NCBI GenBank assembly: GCA_023150935.1
Contig: JAKLJW010000001.1
Span: 391,877 to 455,876, forward strand
Reading direction: 5' to 3'
From: Candidatus Binatia bacterium
GTDB lineage: Bacteria; Desulfobacterota; Binatia; HRBIN30
DNA length: 64,000 nt
The notes beneath the pieces were generated by a model. The model saw nothing but the letters and a program-made list of their open reading frames with translations. It ran no database searches and was not told the origin of the DNA. The translations under genes were made by a program, and so were the position numbers. Shown in pieces: positions 18,921 through 28,677 of the stretch (the first letter of the stretch is position 1; each line of letters begins with the position of its first letter).

Positions 18921-20803
18921 ACGCTTCGATCGAGACGCTGGTGGCCGCCGGGGAGTTATCGGCCCTCGATGTGGAATTCGCGCGGACCGTGACGCGCATC
19001 GGCGGCGACGAACGTCCCGAGGTTGCCCTGGTGGCGGCGCTGGCGAGCCGCAGCGTGGCGGCGGGCCACGTTTGCCTCGATCTGCCGCGGCATTGCGCGA
19101 CGCCGATCGCGGCCGTCGCCGGCACCGGGTCCAAGGTCACCTGGCCGCGTCCCGGCCCGTGGCTCAAGGCGTTGCGGCGCAGTCCGCTGTGCGTGACCGC
19201 GGGGCACGCCGCCGAGAGCACGGCACCCCTGATCGTCGACGACAGCGGGCGCGTCTACCTGCGCCGTTACTGGGAACACGAGTTCCGCGTTCTGGAAGCG
19301 ATTCGAGCGCGGCTGGCGCGGCGCGTGCCGGCGAGCGACATCTCCGTCCTGCGCGCCAGTCTCGACCGCCTGTTCCCCCGTGTGCCCGGAGTGGAGGGTC
19401 CGGACCGCCAGCGGTGGGCGGCGGCGGTCGCTGCGCTGCGACCGTTCTGCGTGATTTCCGGCGGACCCGGGACCGGCAAGACGTTCACCGTGGTGAAGAT
19501 CCTTGCCCTGCTCATCGAGCAGGAGTTGCGCAGCACGGGGCGTACTCCCCGTATCTTGCTGATGGCACCGACCGGGAAGGCGGCAGCGCGGCTGCGCGAG
19601 GCGATCCAGAGTGCGAGGGGACAGCTTTCCTGCCCGCCGGAGGTGGCGTCGGCGATACCGGACGAGGCGGCGACCATTCACCGGGCCCTCGGCGCGTTTG
19701 GCGACGGTTCGGGGTTCCGGTATCACGGCGGCAATCCGCTGTTTACCGATATCGTCCTCGTTGACGAGGCATCGATGGTGGATCTGGCGCTGATGAGCCG
19801 GCTGTTCGATGCATTGCCGGCATCGGCGCGGGTCATCCTGTTGGGCGACCGGGATCAACTCGCCTCGGTGGAAGCCGGCGCGGTGCTCGGTGACATCTCG
19901 AACGCCGGCACCGAATCGACGTTCAGTCCGGAATGCGCGCGGGAGCTGTCTGCCCTGACCGGCGACGCGGTGCCCGCGGGCCCGGGGGACGGAGCCGCGA
20001 TTCGCGACTGCGTTGTCGAGCTGACGCACAGCTATCGTTACGCGGCGGCGCGCGGTATCGGCGCGCTGGCGCGGGCCATCAACGGTGGCCGCGCCGACGA
20101 GGCGCTGGCAGTTTTGCGCGGGGGCAACGACGTGCGTCTTGCCGAACCGGGACAGGATGGGGCTTTGGGGCGCGATCTGGTCGGCGCGGTCCGGGCAGGC
20201 TACGGCCCGGCGTTGCGCGCGGATGAGGTCGAAGCACGGTTAAGTGCCTTCGATCGCTTTCGCGTTCTGGCCGCGCACCGGCACGGACCGGGTGGCGTCG
20301 AGGAGATCAACCGACACATCGAGGCGGTGCTGGAGTCGGCGGGACTGATTACGCGAGATCAGGAGACGTACCTCGGCCGACCGCTACTCGTGACGCAAAA
20401 CGACTACGAAGTCCGCCTGTTCAACGGCGATGTCGGCATCGTGTGCGCGGTCGGACCGACGGCGGAGCGGCGGGTGGTGTTCGCGGCCGGCGACTGCACA
20501 TTGCGGGTGCTGTCGGCGGCGCGGCTGCCGCCGCACGAGACGGTCTTCGCGATGACGGTACACAAGAGTCAGGGCTCGGAATTCGACGAGGTTGCAGTGG
20601 TGCTGCCGCCACGGCCGTCGCCGGTGGTTACGAGGGAGCTGCTCTACACGGCGGTTACCAGGGCGAAGCGACAAGTTACCGTTTACGCGACGCCGGACGC
20701 GGTTGCCGCCGCGGTACGGCAGCGGGTCGATCGCACATCCGGTCTGCGCGATGCCCTCTGGGGCCCGCCGCGGCGTTTGCGTCGCCCCGGGGTTCGGGAC
20801 TAG
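18917..20803 (+). CDS. recD: Exodeoxyribonuclease V alpha subunit RecD
   Basis: The protein has 628 residues. SF1B helicase motifs include Walker A GGPGTGKTFT (about residue 180), VDEASMVDLALMSRLFDAL, LLGDRDQLASVEAGAVLGD, FAMTVHKSQGSEFDEV (about 548) and LLYTAVTRAKRQV. RecD is the fast 5'-3' motor of RecBCD. It starts in an ATGA overlap with recB and completes the coupled recCBD operon, the usual order. Confidence 0.95.
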   Translation: MNASIETLVAAGELSALDVEFARTVTRIGGDERPEVALVAALASRSVAAGHVCLDLPRHCATPIAAVAGTGSKVTWPRPGPWLKALRRSPLCVTAGHAAESTAPLIVDDSGRVYLRRYWEHEFRVLEAIRARLARRVPASDISVLRASLDRLFPRVPGVEGPDRQRWAAAVAALRPFCVISGGPGTGKTFTVVKILALLIEQELRSTGRTPRILLMAPTGKAAARLREAIQSARGQLSCPPEVASAIPDEAATIHRALGAFGDGSGFRYHGGNPLFTDIVLVDEASMVDLALMSRLFDALPASARVILLGDRDQLASVEAGAVLGDISNAGTESTFSPECARELSALTGDAVPAGPGDGAAIRDCVVELTHSYRYAAARGIGALARAINGGRADEALAVLRGGNDVRLAEPGQDGALGRDLVGAVRAGYGPALRADEVEARLSAFDRFRVLAAHRHGPGGVEEINRHIEAVLESAGLITRDQETYLGRPLLVTQNDYEVRLFNGDVGIVCAVGPTAERRVVFAAGDCTLRVLSAARLPPHETVFAMTVHKSQGSEFDEVAVVLPPRPSPVVTRELLYTAVTRAKRQVTVYATPDAVAAAVRQRVDRTSGLRDALWGPPRRLRRPGVRD

Positions 20804-20843
20804 TAACCGCTCCGGCTGCCGGAGACGGCGGCAACGGAGATCG

Positions 20844-21887
20844 ATTACGGGCACGCGAAAACCGACATATGGCGCGGCGACACGATTGGCGCGAATCGTC
20901 CACGGCCTGCACCAGCGCCCCGGCGGCTGGAGCTTCGATGCGATCCGGGCCGAGCTCGACATCTCGGAGCGCACGCTGCTGCGTTACGTGAGAGCGTGCC
21001 GCGAGGAACTCGTGGACGAGCGCGAGCGTTGCCTGGTCGAGGTCGTGCGCCGTGGCAACCGCCGAATCCTCCGGCTGGCGGGGCAACCCGCGGCGCTGGA
21101 GGCCGAAGGCAACCTCTTCGAACTGCTCTATCTGTATTTCGCTCTCACCGTGTTCCAGTTTCTGGAAGGCACGGTAATCAAGGAGAGCGTCGACGGTCTG
21201 TGGAAACGCATCCTCGAAAACCTGCCGCGGCCGCTTAGACTTCGGCTGGCCGACTTCCAGCTCAAGTTCTACGCCGTGCCGCACATGATGAAGGACTACA
21301 GCGGCTCCGACGAGGTGCTGGACGCCATCACGCAGGGATTGCTGTACCAGACGCGCCTGCGGCTGCGGCACCGTGGTCTGGGGGGCGAGGAGCGCGAGCA
21401 CGAGGTCGATCCGTACACGCTGATGATGTACCGCGGCGGGCTTTATCTGATTGCCCGCAGCCACCGCGTGAACAAGACGGTTTACTTTGCCGTCGAGCGG
21501 ATCGCCGAGGCGACACGGCTGGGGGCCCGGTTCAGCTACCCGCGCGGCTACTCGCCGCAGAAGCACATCGAGGGGGTCTTCGGCATCATCGACGGGCCGC
21601 AGACCGCGGTCGAGATCCTGATTCGCAATCGCGAGACCGCGGCGTATCTGTCTTCGCGTCGCATTCACCCGACGCAGCGCTTTCGCCAGCACCGCGACGG
21701 GACCACCACGCTGACCATGACGGTGCGCGGAACGGCCGAGCTTGTCCCGTGGCTGGTGGGACTCGGGGATTATGTGCAAGTGCTGCGCCCGGCAGCGCTC
21801 CGCGACCGGGTCCACGGTACGTTGGCGGCTGCGGCTCGCCTTTATACCCGGACGCGCCCCGGCGCCGGAAAGCGCCGGCGAGCGTAA
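20844..21887 (+). CDS. WYL-domain transcriptional regulator
   Basis: This protein of about 347 residues has an N-terminal helix-turn-helix (LARIVHGLHQRPGGWSFDAI, then ISERTLLRYVRACREELVD) and a WYL ligand-binding region (YTLMMYRGGLYLIARSHRVN), followed by a WCX-like C-terminal part. WYL regulators bind nucleotides or nucleic acids and are frequent in defence and repair neighbourhoods. The start is uncertain. The family-like part begins near an ATT at 20844 that sits after GGAGA; standard-codon alternatives are the ATG at 20751, which would overlap recD, and the TTG at 20886. Its W is replaced by Leu in the name-giving triad. Parts of this gene are duplicated at 24358-24573. Confidence 0.75.
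   Translation: MTGTRKPTYGAATRLARIVHGLHQRPGGWSFDAIRAELDISERTLLRYVRACREELVDERERCLVEVVRRGNRRILRLAGQPAALEAEGNLFELLYLYFALTVFQFLEGTVIKESVDGLWKRILENLPRPLRLRLADFQLKFYAVPHMMKDYSGSDEVLDAITQGLLYQTRLRLRHRGLGGEEREHEVDPYTLMMYRGGLYLIARSHRVNKTVYFAVERIAEATRLGARFSYPRGYSPQKHIEGVFGIIDGPQTAVEILIRNRETAAYLSSRRIHPTQRFRQHRDGTTTLTMTVRGTAELVPWLVGLGDYVQVLRPAALRDRVHGTLAAAARLYTRTRPGAGKRRRA
21171..21357. repeat. Segmental duplication, block 1, copy A (inside intact WYL gene)
   Basis: This 187-base segment of the WYL gene matches 24358-24544 without indels. I count four mismatches, clustered at the downstream end, so the duplication is fairly recent. Confidence 0.92.
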
Positions 21888-22048
21888 AGAGAGCGGGGCG
21901 CGCGCCGCGCCCGCGGGTTGTGGCGTGGATGGCCGCGGCTTGCCGTGATAGGAAACCGGCATGGCCGTCGAGGAGCAGATGCGTCGCCTGCTGCAGCGTG
22001 CCGCTCAGGACACAGAAGTGCTCGCGGTATTTCTATTCGGCAGCGCGG
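21846..22048. repeat. Segmental duplication, block 2, copy A (WYL 3' end to mntA start)
   Basis: The segment covers the last codons of the WYL gene, the spacer and the first 29 codons of mntA. It matches 24533-24732 with a few mismatches and a 2-base indel in the spacer. Similarity ends abruptly within the GS of the mntA nucleotide-binding motif. Confidence 0.92.
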
Positions 22049-22056
22049 GCGGATAG
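21961..22056 (+). pseudogene. Truncated mntA copy (5' fragment)
   Basis: An in-frame start gives MAVEEQMRRLLQRAAQDTEV, nearly identical to the intact mntA at 24645, but the frame runs into foreign DNA two codons after the FLFGS motif and stops at residue 31. It lacks the two catalytic Asp residues and cannot be an AMP transferase. It marks the left edge of the inserted or rearranged block. Confidence 0.85.
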
Positions 22057-22061
22057 CCGGT

Positions 22062-22694
22062 ATGAACGACCTGTTTGCCATAATCCCCATACTCAGACGT
22101 TCCCACCCCTTCGAGCGGCCACGTGGAAATCCCGGACGGACCACTTATAGGCCGGGGTCTTGGGCTTGGGCCGATGCCTTCCCGTCGATGCAGGATCTGC
22201 TGCAGCAATTCCTGTTGCATCCCTACATCACCTCCGCCGGTTGCCGCTATCTGCCACGGCTGCTGGTCGAGCGCATCCTGGTCGAGTTCTTTCCCGAAAG
22301 TCCCGAGCCTCCCGGCTCCGGGCCGCTCCTGGCAGCCCTCGGACTGCGGCGCCGGCGACAGCTTTCCAGGGTCGAGATCGAAGCCGCCTTGCTCGAGAAC
22401 GGGCCGCGCATCGTCGAACACGAGCTTGGTCTCGACCTGCGTGCCTTTCGCCTGGTGCGCATCCCGCCCGACGCCTACATCCGACTGGGCCTCGACAGCG
22501 GTTGGGGACGGCAACCGTTCTGGACTCACTTCGACGGCTATCGGGTCCAGCCCGACGGCCACCTGCCGGCACTCGTCGGAGGGGATGCTCGCTACGGTGG
22601 GGTCTACGACCTCTGCGGCATCGATCCGCGTGACGCCCGTGAAGGAGTCATTGCCCGCTTCGCCGTCGTGCACCGCGACCGACTGAGCCATTGA
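22062..22694 (+). CDS. Uncharacterised protein in accessory island
   Basis: This frame of up to 210 residues starts at ATG 22062. A later ATG at 22189 (MQDLLQQFLLHPYI) gives a 168-residue form that begins where the sequence looks ordered, so the first 42 codons may be junction DNA. The body is globular, with helices RYLPRLLVERILVEFFPE and VEIEAALLENGPRIVEHE. A conserved-looking end follows (WGRQPFWTHFDGYRV, GGDARYGGVYDLCGI, IARFAVVHRDR). I do not recognise a named family. No signal peptide or membrane segment is seen. It lies immediately after the truncated mntA fragment and has no partner on its strand. Confidence 0.6.
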   Translation: MNDLFAIIPILRRSHPFERPRGNPGRTTYRPGSWAWADAFPSMQDLLQQFLLHPYITSAGCRYLPRLLVERILVEFFPESPEPPGSGPLLAALGLRRRRQLSRVEIEAALLENGPRIVEHELGLDLRAFRLVRIPPDAYIRLGLDSGWGRQPFWTHFDGYRVQPDGHLPALVGGDARYGGVYDLCGIDPRDAREGVIARFAVVHRDRLSH

Positions 22695-22766
22695 ATAATC
22701 GGGTCATCGGGTGATTGAGTCATCGGGTGATTGGGATGCGATGACCAATCCGCTCAATGACCCGAT

Positions 22767-22793
22767 GGCATGAGCCTCTTCGAGGCTCATGCC
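22767..22793. terminator. Strong hairpin between convergent genes
   Basis: GGCATGAGCCTC and GAGGCTCATGCC form a perfect 12 bp stem with a TTC loop, overlapping the end of the YgiT-like gene. No U-tract follows, but the site between convergent genes suits a bidirectional terminator. Just upstream (22699-22765) are repeated ATCGGGT(C/G)AT units with an inverted copy. Confidence 0.6.
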
Positions 22794-23059
22794 ACTGCTT
22801 GCCCGAAGCGGATGACCGGGACCTTCAAGGTTCGGGCTCTTCGAGGCCGGTGCGGGTCTGCAACCAGCTCGGCAATGCTCCGACCCACCTCCGCCTGTAC
22901 CACCTTCTCACCGCACCGTGTACAGGCGCCGGCCGGAATTCCTTCAATTACGATCAAGTTTCCCTTGATCCAGAAATCCTGCTTAATGAGCTTCGGACGC
23001 ATCGGCCCACCGCAGGCGTGGCATGTCCCATAGTCGTAGCGCTTCGAGTTTTTCTTCAT
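22787..23059 (-). CDS. YgiT-type zinc finger protein (antitoxin-like)
   Basis: This 90-residue protein has two CxxC pairs (CHACGG and CTRCGE), the zinc-binding N-terminal module of MqsA/YgiT antitoxins, but no clear C-terminal Xre helix-turn-helix. It follows the DUF4258 gene by seven bases on the same strand. This arrangement is common for putative type II toxin-antitoxin pairs in which the zinc-finger protein is the antitoxin. Base composition is visibly less GC-rich than the surroundings. Confidence 0.82.
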   Translation of the reverse strand: MKKNSKRYDYGTCHACGGPMRPKLIKQDFWIKGNLIVIEGIPAGACTRCGEKVVQAEVGRSIAELVADPHRPRRARTLKVPVIRFGQAVA

Positions 23060-23066
23060 TGGGGCG

Positions 23067-23345
23067 TCATTCCAGAACGTACGTGGTGATGAAGAGAAGC
23101 TTTCCCGTCTCCTTGAGTCGGCAGATCACGGCAAGCCGGCGACCGTCTGTTCCTCTCCCAACGACTTCGTAGCGCGTTCCGCGCAGATCGCGGGTGAACC
23201 GCCGCCGGACGCGACCGTTACCGATTGCGGCCTCAACGTCGGAAAACTCCAACCCGTCTTCAGCGAGCTCCTCGAAGAAGTGGGGTACGGTGAACTCGTA
23301 CTCTCCATCGTGCAGCTTCCGACGGATGGTCCGTATCACGCTCAC
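23067..23345 (-). CDS. DUF4258 protein, putative toxin partner of the YgiT-type protein
   Basis: This 92-residue basic protein has the DUF4258 pattern: YEFTVPHFFEELAEDGLEFSDVEAAI, then an RRFTRDLRGTRYEVVGRGTDGRRLAVICRL strand region seen in two parts. DUF4258 is structurally near RelE/BrnT-like ribonuclease toxins, but activity has not been shown in general. It is the first gene of a two-gene unit with the zinc-finger protein. Confidence 0.8.
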   Translation of the reverse strand: MSVIRTIRRKLHDGEYEFTVPHFFEELAEDGLEFSDVEAAIGNGRVRRRFTRDLRGTRYEVVGRGTDGRRLAVICRLKETGKLLFITTYVLE

Positions 23346-23413
23346 GAAACCCTTTCCATGCCGCTACCACCTCTTGGACCTCTTGCGGAAGGTGTACCGC
23401 CCGCTGGCGCATG

Positions 23414-23692
23414 TCAGCCGGCGGTACCGAACAGGCGGTCGAGGGCGGCGTCGTCGAAGCGCCGTGCCCGTCCTCTCTTGATCTCGCTCATGCCCTTGCG
23501 AATGCTGGCGAGGAATTCCGGGTCTGCCATGATCTCCGCCGTCTCCCGCCAGCGCTCGAAGTCCTCGTGACTGACCAGAACCGCGACCGCCCGGCCGTTG
23601 CGGGTGATTGTGATCTCCTCGTCCCTGGTCTCGACGTCGGACACAAGCTCACTGCGTCTCGCTTTGGCTTCCGCAAGCGGCAGGACGCGCAT
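23414..23692 (-). CDS. Phd/YefM-family antitoxin, apparently orphan
   Basis: This 92-residue protein has the family's N-terminal DNA-binding fold (MRVLPLAEAKARRSELV, then EEITITRNGRAVAVLVSHEDFE), followed by a toxin-binding tail with acidic and aromatic residues. The ATG at 23692 is preceded by GGGAG at eight bases and is preferred over an upstream in-frame start. No complete RelE/ParE or PIN toxin gene follows; only about 70 bases separate it from the DUF4258 gene. It therefore looks orphaned or paired unconventionally. Confidence 0.82.
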   Translation of the reverse strand: MRVLPLAEAKARRSELVSDVETRDEEITITRNGRAVAVLVSHEDFERWRETAEIMADPEFLASIRKGMSEIKRGRARRFDDAALDRLFGTAG

Positions 23693-23851
23693 ACGCCGAT
23701 CTCCCGACGATCCGAATTCAAACCAGAGGCTCCTCCACATCTGGCCCCCTTGTCAATCATCGGGCCGACGTGGGCCACGGCAAAGTCGTTTCTCCTGCCC
23801 TCCGGGAGGCAACACTCCCAACCTCGAGGTGTAACCATGGCGATGAAGGCG

Positions 23852-23919
23852 CGTCATTCCGGCGAAAGCCGGAATCCAGTGCGGGGCGCGGGCTGGACCC
23901 CGGCTTTCCCCGGGGTGAC
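23852..23919. repeat. Dispersed palindromic repeat (GTCATTCCGGCGAAAGCCGG type)
   Basis: Two imperfectly inverted arms at 23852-23878 and 23893-23919 begin GTCATTCC and end GGTGAC, with internal short palindromes (CCGGCGAAAGCCGG; CCCCGGCTTTCCCCGGGG). This is a widespread intergenic repeat type in proteobacterial and related genomes, probably non-autonomous. The ~240 bases around it (23,750-24,000) show no gene. Confidence 0.7.
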
Positions 23920-24105
23920 GGATTGGCACAATATCGAACTTTGTCCGTGGTCCTGACCCCTGAGCCGGCCGCGTTCCTGCCTTGAAGCTCCGCCCCGTCC
24001 TGTGCGTATAGTGCGTCAGCTAAAGCTAAAGGGGGCCTCAGGGGTGGACTCATCCCACTGTAGTATTGGCGGCGTGGTAGAAGCTGGCGCGCCTCTTTCA
24101 CGCAC

Positions 24106-24357
24106 GCCCACGCTGCCGTCTTCAATGTCAATAGCACCGATGACACGGTGGATTGCGTATGCGGCGCGCATTGCACGCTATTGGACGCGCTTTGCGAGGC
24201 TAAAAGACAATCCTGGTTCTGAGGTGATCGTCCCCGCGGGCGTTTACGCATTACCGGTAGGCGAACTGCCCTGGGATGTGACGCAGAGCGTGACGATTAC
24301 AGGTCCCGGACCGAACGACACGATCATACAAGCTCCTCAGTCCGGCGGCTTTCCGGT
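24106..24357 (+). pseudogene. Remnant of a CSLREA/beta-helix surface protein gene
   Basis: Reading from 24106 gives AHAAVFNVNSTDDTVDC, the end of a signal peptide and start of a CSLREA module, then CTLLDALCEAK. A one-base excess in the A-run at 24202-24205 shifts the frame. It continues as DNPGSEVIVPAGVYALPVG and VTITGPGPNDTIIQAPQSG, after which it is cut at the junction with the WYL remnant. It resembles the N-terminus of the intact protein at 9589-11685. The gene start and the whole beta-helix body are missing. Confidence 0.75.
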
Positions 24358-24544
24358 ACGGTAATCAAGGAGAGCGTCGACGGTCTGTGGAAACGCATCC
24401 TCGAAAACCTGCCGCGGCCGCTTAGACTTCGGCTGGCCGACTTCCAGCTCAAGTTCTACGCCGTGCCGCACATGATGAAGGACTACAGCGGCTCCGACGA
24501 GGGGCTGGACGGCATCATGCAGGGATTGCTGTACCGGACGCGCC
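24358..24544. repeat. Segmental duplication, block 1, copy B
   Basis: Second copy of 21171-21357, here adjoining the CSLREA remnant on the left. Confidence 0.92.
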
Positions 24545-24573
24545 CCGCCGCCAGAAAGCGCCGGCGAGCGTAA
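24358..24573 (+). pseudogene. Internal-deleted WYL gene remnant
   Basis: The remnant contains 187 bases from the middle of the WYL gene fused directly to its last codons (ending RKRRRA, stop). The fusion occurred at a shared GACGCGCC in both parents (21350 and 21851), and the reading frame is preserved (71 codons). It has no start codon or helix-turn-helix and is cut upstream by the CSLREA remnant. Confidence 0.85.
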
Positions 24574-24732
24574 AGAGGGCGGCGCGCGATGCGCCGGCGG
24601 GTTGCGCCGTGGATGGCCGCGGCTTGCCGTGATAGGAACCCGGCATGGCTGTCGAGGAGCAGATGCGTCGCCTGCTGCAGCGTGCCGCTCAGGACACAGA
24701 CGTGCTCGCGGTATTTCTATTCGGCAGCGCGG
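24533..24732. repeat. Segmental duplication, block 2, copy B
   Basis: Second copy of 21846-22048. Unlike copy A it runs on into a complete mntA gene, so this copy retains the ancestral right side. Confidence 0.92.
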
Positions 24733-25037
24733 CACGTGGCGATACGCACGCCGGTTCGGATGTGGATGTCTGCCTGGTGCTGGGAGCCGCAGGTGGCGGA
24801 CGTGTCCGCCAGATGGAGAAGCGCCTGGGCTACCTCGGCGACGTCGATCTCGACGTCCAGATCTTTCAGAGCCTGCCGCTACCGGTCCGCATCCGCGTCT
24901 TGCGCGAAGGGCGAGTGCTCTTCTGCCGCGACGAGGATGCGCTTTACGAGGTCGCCTTCGCTACGGTTCGCGCCTTCGAGCGGTTCAAGCGCACTTATCA
25001 CGCCTGCCTCGAGGAGGTCGCACGTGATCGATCGTGA
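24645..25037 (+). CDS. mntA: MNT-domain nucleotidyltransferase antitoxin (MntA-like)
   Basis: This 130-residue minimal nucleotidyltransferase has the GSX10DXD motif fully conserved: G27, S28, D39, D41 (FLFGSAARGD, then GSDVDV). In characterised type VII systems MntA inactivates the HepT toxin by adding AMP units to a tyrosine. AGGA lies eight bases before the ATG. The end overlaps the hepT start by 14 bases, which couples the two. The 5' part of this gene and its upstream sequence are duplicated at 21846-22056. Confidence 0.9.
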   Translation: MAVEEQMRRLLQRAAQDTDVLAVFLFGSAARGDTHAGSDVDVCLVLGAAGGGRVRQMEKRLGYLGDVDLDVQIFQSLPLPVRIRVLREGRVLFCRDEDALYEVAFATVRAFERFKRTYHACLEEVARDRS

Positions 25038-25437
25038 ACGAGTCCTGGCCAAACTCGACGAGATGCGCGGCTACTTGGCCGAGCTGCGGGCCATCGCGCC
25101 GTCGACGATCGAGGAGTATCGGCGCACCGCTACCAGGCGAGCGTGCGAGCGTCTCATTCAGATCTGCGTGGAGTGCGTGATTGACGTTTGTCAGCTCCTG
25201 GTCTCGGGCTTGCGACTCGGTTTGCCGGCGGAGGAAGCCGATCTTCTCGATAAGCTGGACAGCGCCTCGATCTTCTCTCCGGGTACCGTCGACCTGCTGC
25301 GTCGAATGCGGGGGTGCCGCAATATCCTGGTCCACGAGTACGGACGGGTGAGCGACGAAATAGTTTTCGAGACCGTACGTTCTCATCTGGGCGACTTCGA
25401 TCGCTTCGCGGGCGAGGTCATCGACACCTTGCCGTAG
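25024..25437 (+). CDS. hepT: HEPN-domain toxin (HepT-like)
   Basis: This 137-residue helical protein starts at a GTG preceded by GAGGAGG at the proper spacing, inside the end of mntA. The HEPN ribonuclease motif RX4HXY is present as RNILVHEY (R99, H104, Y106), with Y106 the expected AMPylation target of MntA. With both partners carrying intact catalytic motifs, this is probably a working type VII toxin-antitoxin module. An alternative longer in-frame start at 24589 would run inside mntA and is unlikely. Confidence 0.9.
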   Translation: MIDRERVLAKLDEMRGYLAELRAIAPSTIEEYRRTATRRACERLIQICVECVIDVCQLLVSGLRLGLPAEEADLLDKLDSASIFSPGTVDLLRRMRGCRNILVHEYGRVSDEIVFETVRSHLGDFDRFAGEVIDTLP

Positions 25438-25600
25438 GTGGCGCGCGACTATTCGCTTCCTCGCTCGCGCGAGATCGCGGTCCACCGCGTGCGGCGCTCT
25501 CGGCGGCCGCATCGGACCCCGCGGTCTTAGGGTCGATGTAGCCGTGGCTGCAATCCGACGGGCGCGGTAGTATGTGAAAAGGATGGGATCGAGGGGCAGC

Positions 25601-28120
<2,520 letters not shown>

Positions 28121-28208
28121 AGACAGGGGCACGGCGCCGGGCGAGAGCCTGCACGAGGTGCGCGAGACGGGACGGCAGGGTGGTTGTTCGGTTCGCCGGC
28201 GCAATGGT

Positions 28209-28652
28209 ATGCAATCCGCGAGGGTCCCGGTGCGCAGCTTTCGGAAAACTCTGGCGATGAACGTCGGGCAGCGGATGGACTTCGTGAACATCACGGACGA
28301 AGTCGAGGCTGCGGTACGGGAAAGCGGCGTGAGCGAAGGGCTTTGCCTGGTCAACGCCATGCACATTACGGCTAGCGTGTTCATCAACGACGACGAGCCC
28401 GGACTGCACGAGGACTACAAGCGCTGGCTCGAGACCCTGGCCCCGTTCGATGCGAGCCCCGACCGGTACCGTCACAACCGCACCGGCGAGGACAACGGAG
28501 ATGCGCATCACAAGCGGCAGATCATGGGGCGCGAGGTGGTGGTCGCCATCACCGAAGGCAAACTCGATTTCGGGCCGTGGGAACAGATCTTCTACGGTGA
28601 GTTCGACGGCAAGCGCACGAAACGGGTGCTGATCAAGATCGTCGGCGAGTGA
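28209..28652 (+). CDS. yjbQ: YjbQ/UPF0047 family protein
   Basis: This 147-residue protein matches UPF0047 ([60 protein letters not shown]). Family members are small trimers with a metal-binding His cluster and a weak thiamine-phosphate synthase activity; the cellular role is not settled. The start at 28209 gives the usual short N-terminus. The next gene follows after 25 bases with a GGAG site, so the two may be co-transcribed. Confidence 0.88.
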   Translation: MQSARVPVRSFRKTLAMNVGQRMDFVNITDEVEAAVRESGVSEGLCLVNAMHITASVFINDDEPGLHEDYKRWLETLAPFDASPDRYRHNRTGEDNGDAHHKRQIMGREVVVAITEGKLDFGPWEQIFYGEFDGKRTKRVLIKIVGE

Positions 28653-28677
28653 GCCGGCAACGGCACGGGAGGAGCGG

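Noticed and set aside
23340..23412. A RelE-type toxin start (MRQRAVHLPQEV) just after the Phd antitoxin
   Set aside because: The frame begins well placed but ends within fewer than 60 codons, overlapping the DUF4258 gene in another frame. At most it is a toxin remnant, and the evidence is too thin to annotate.
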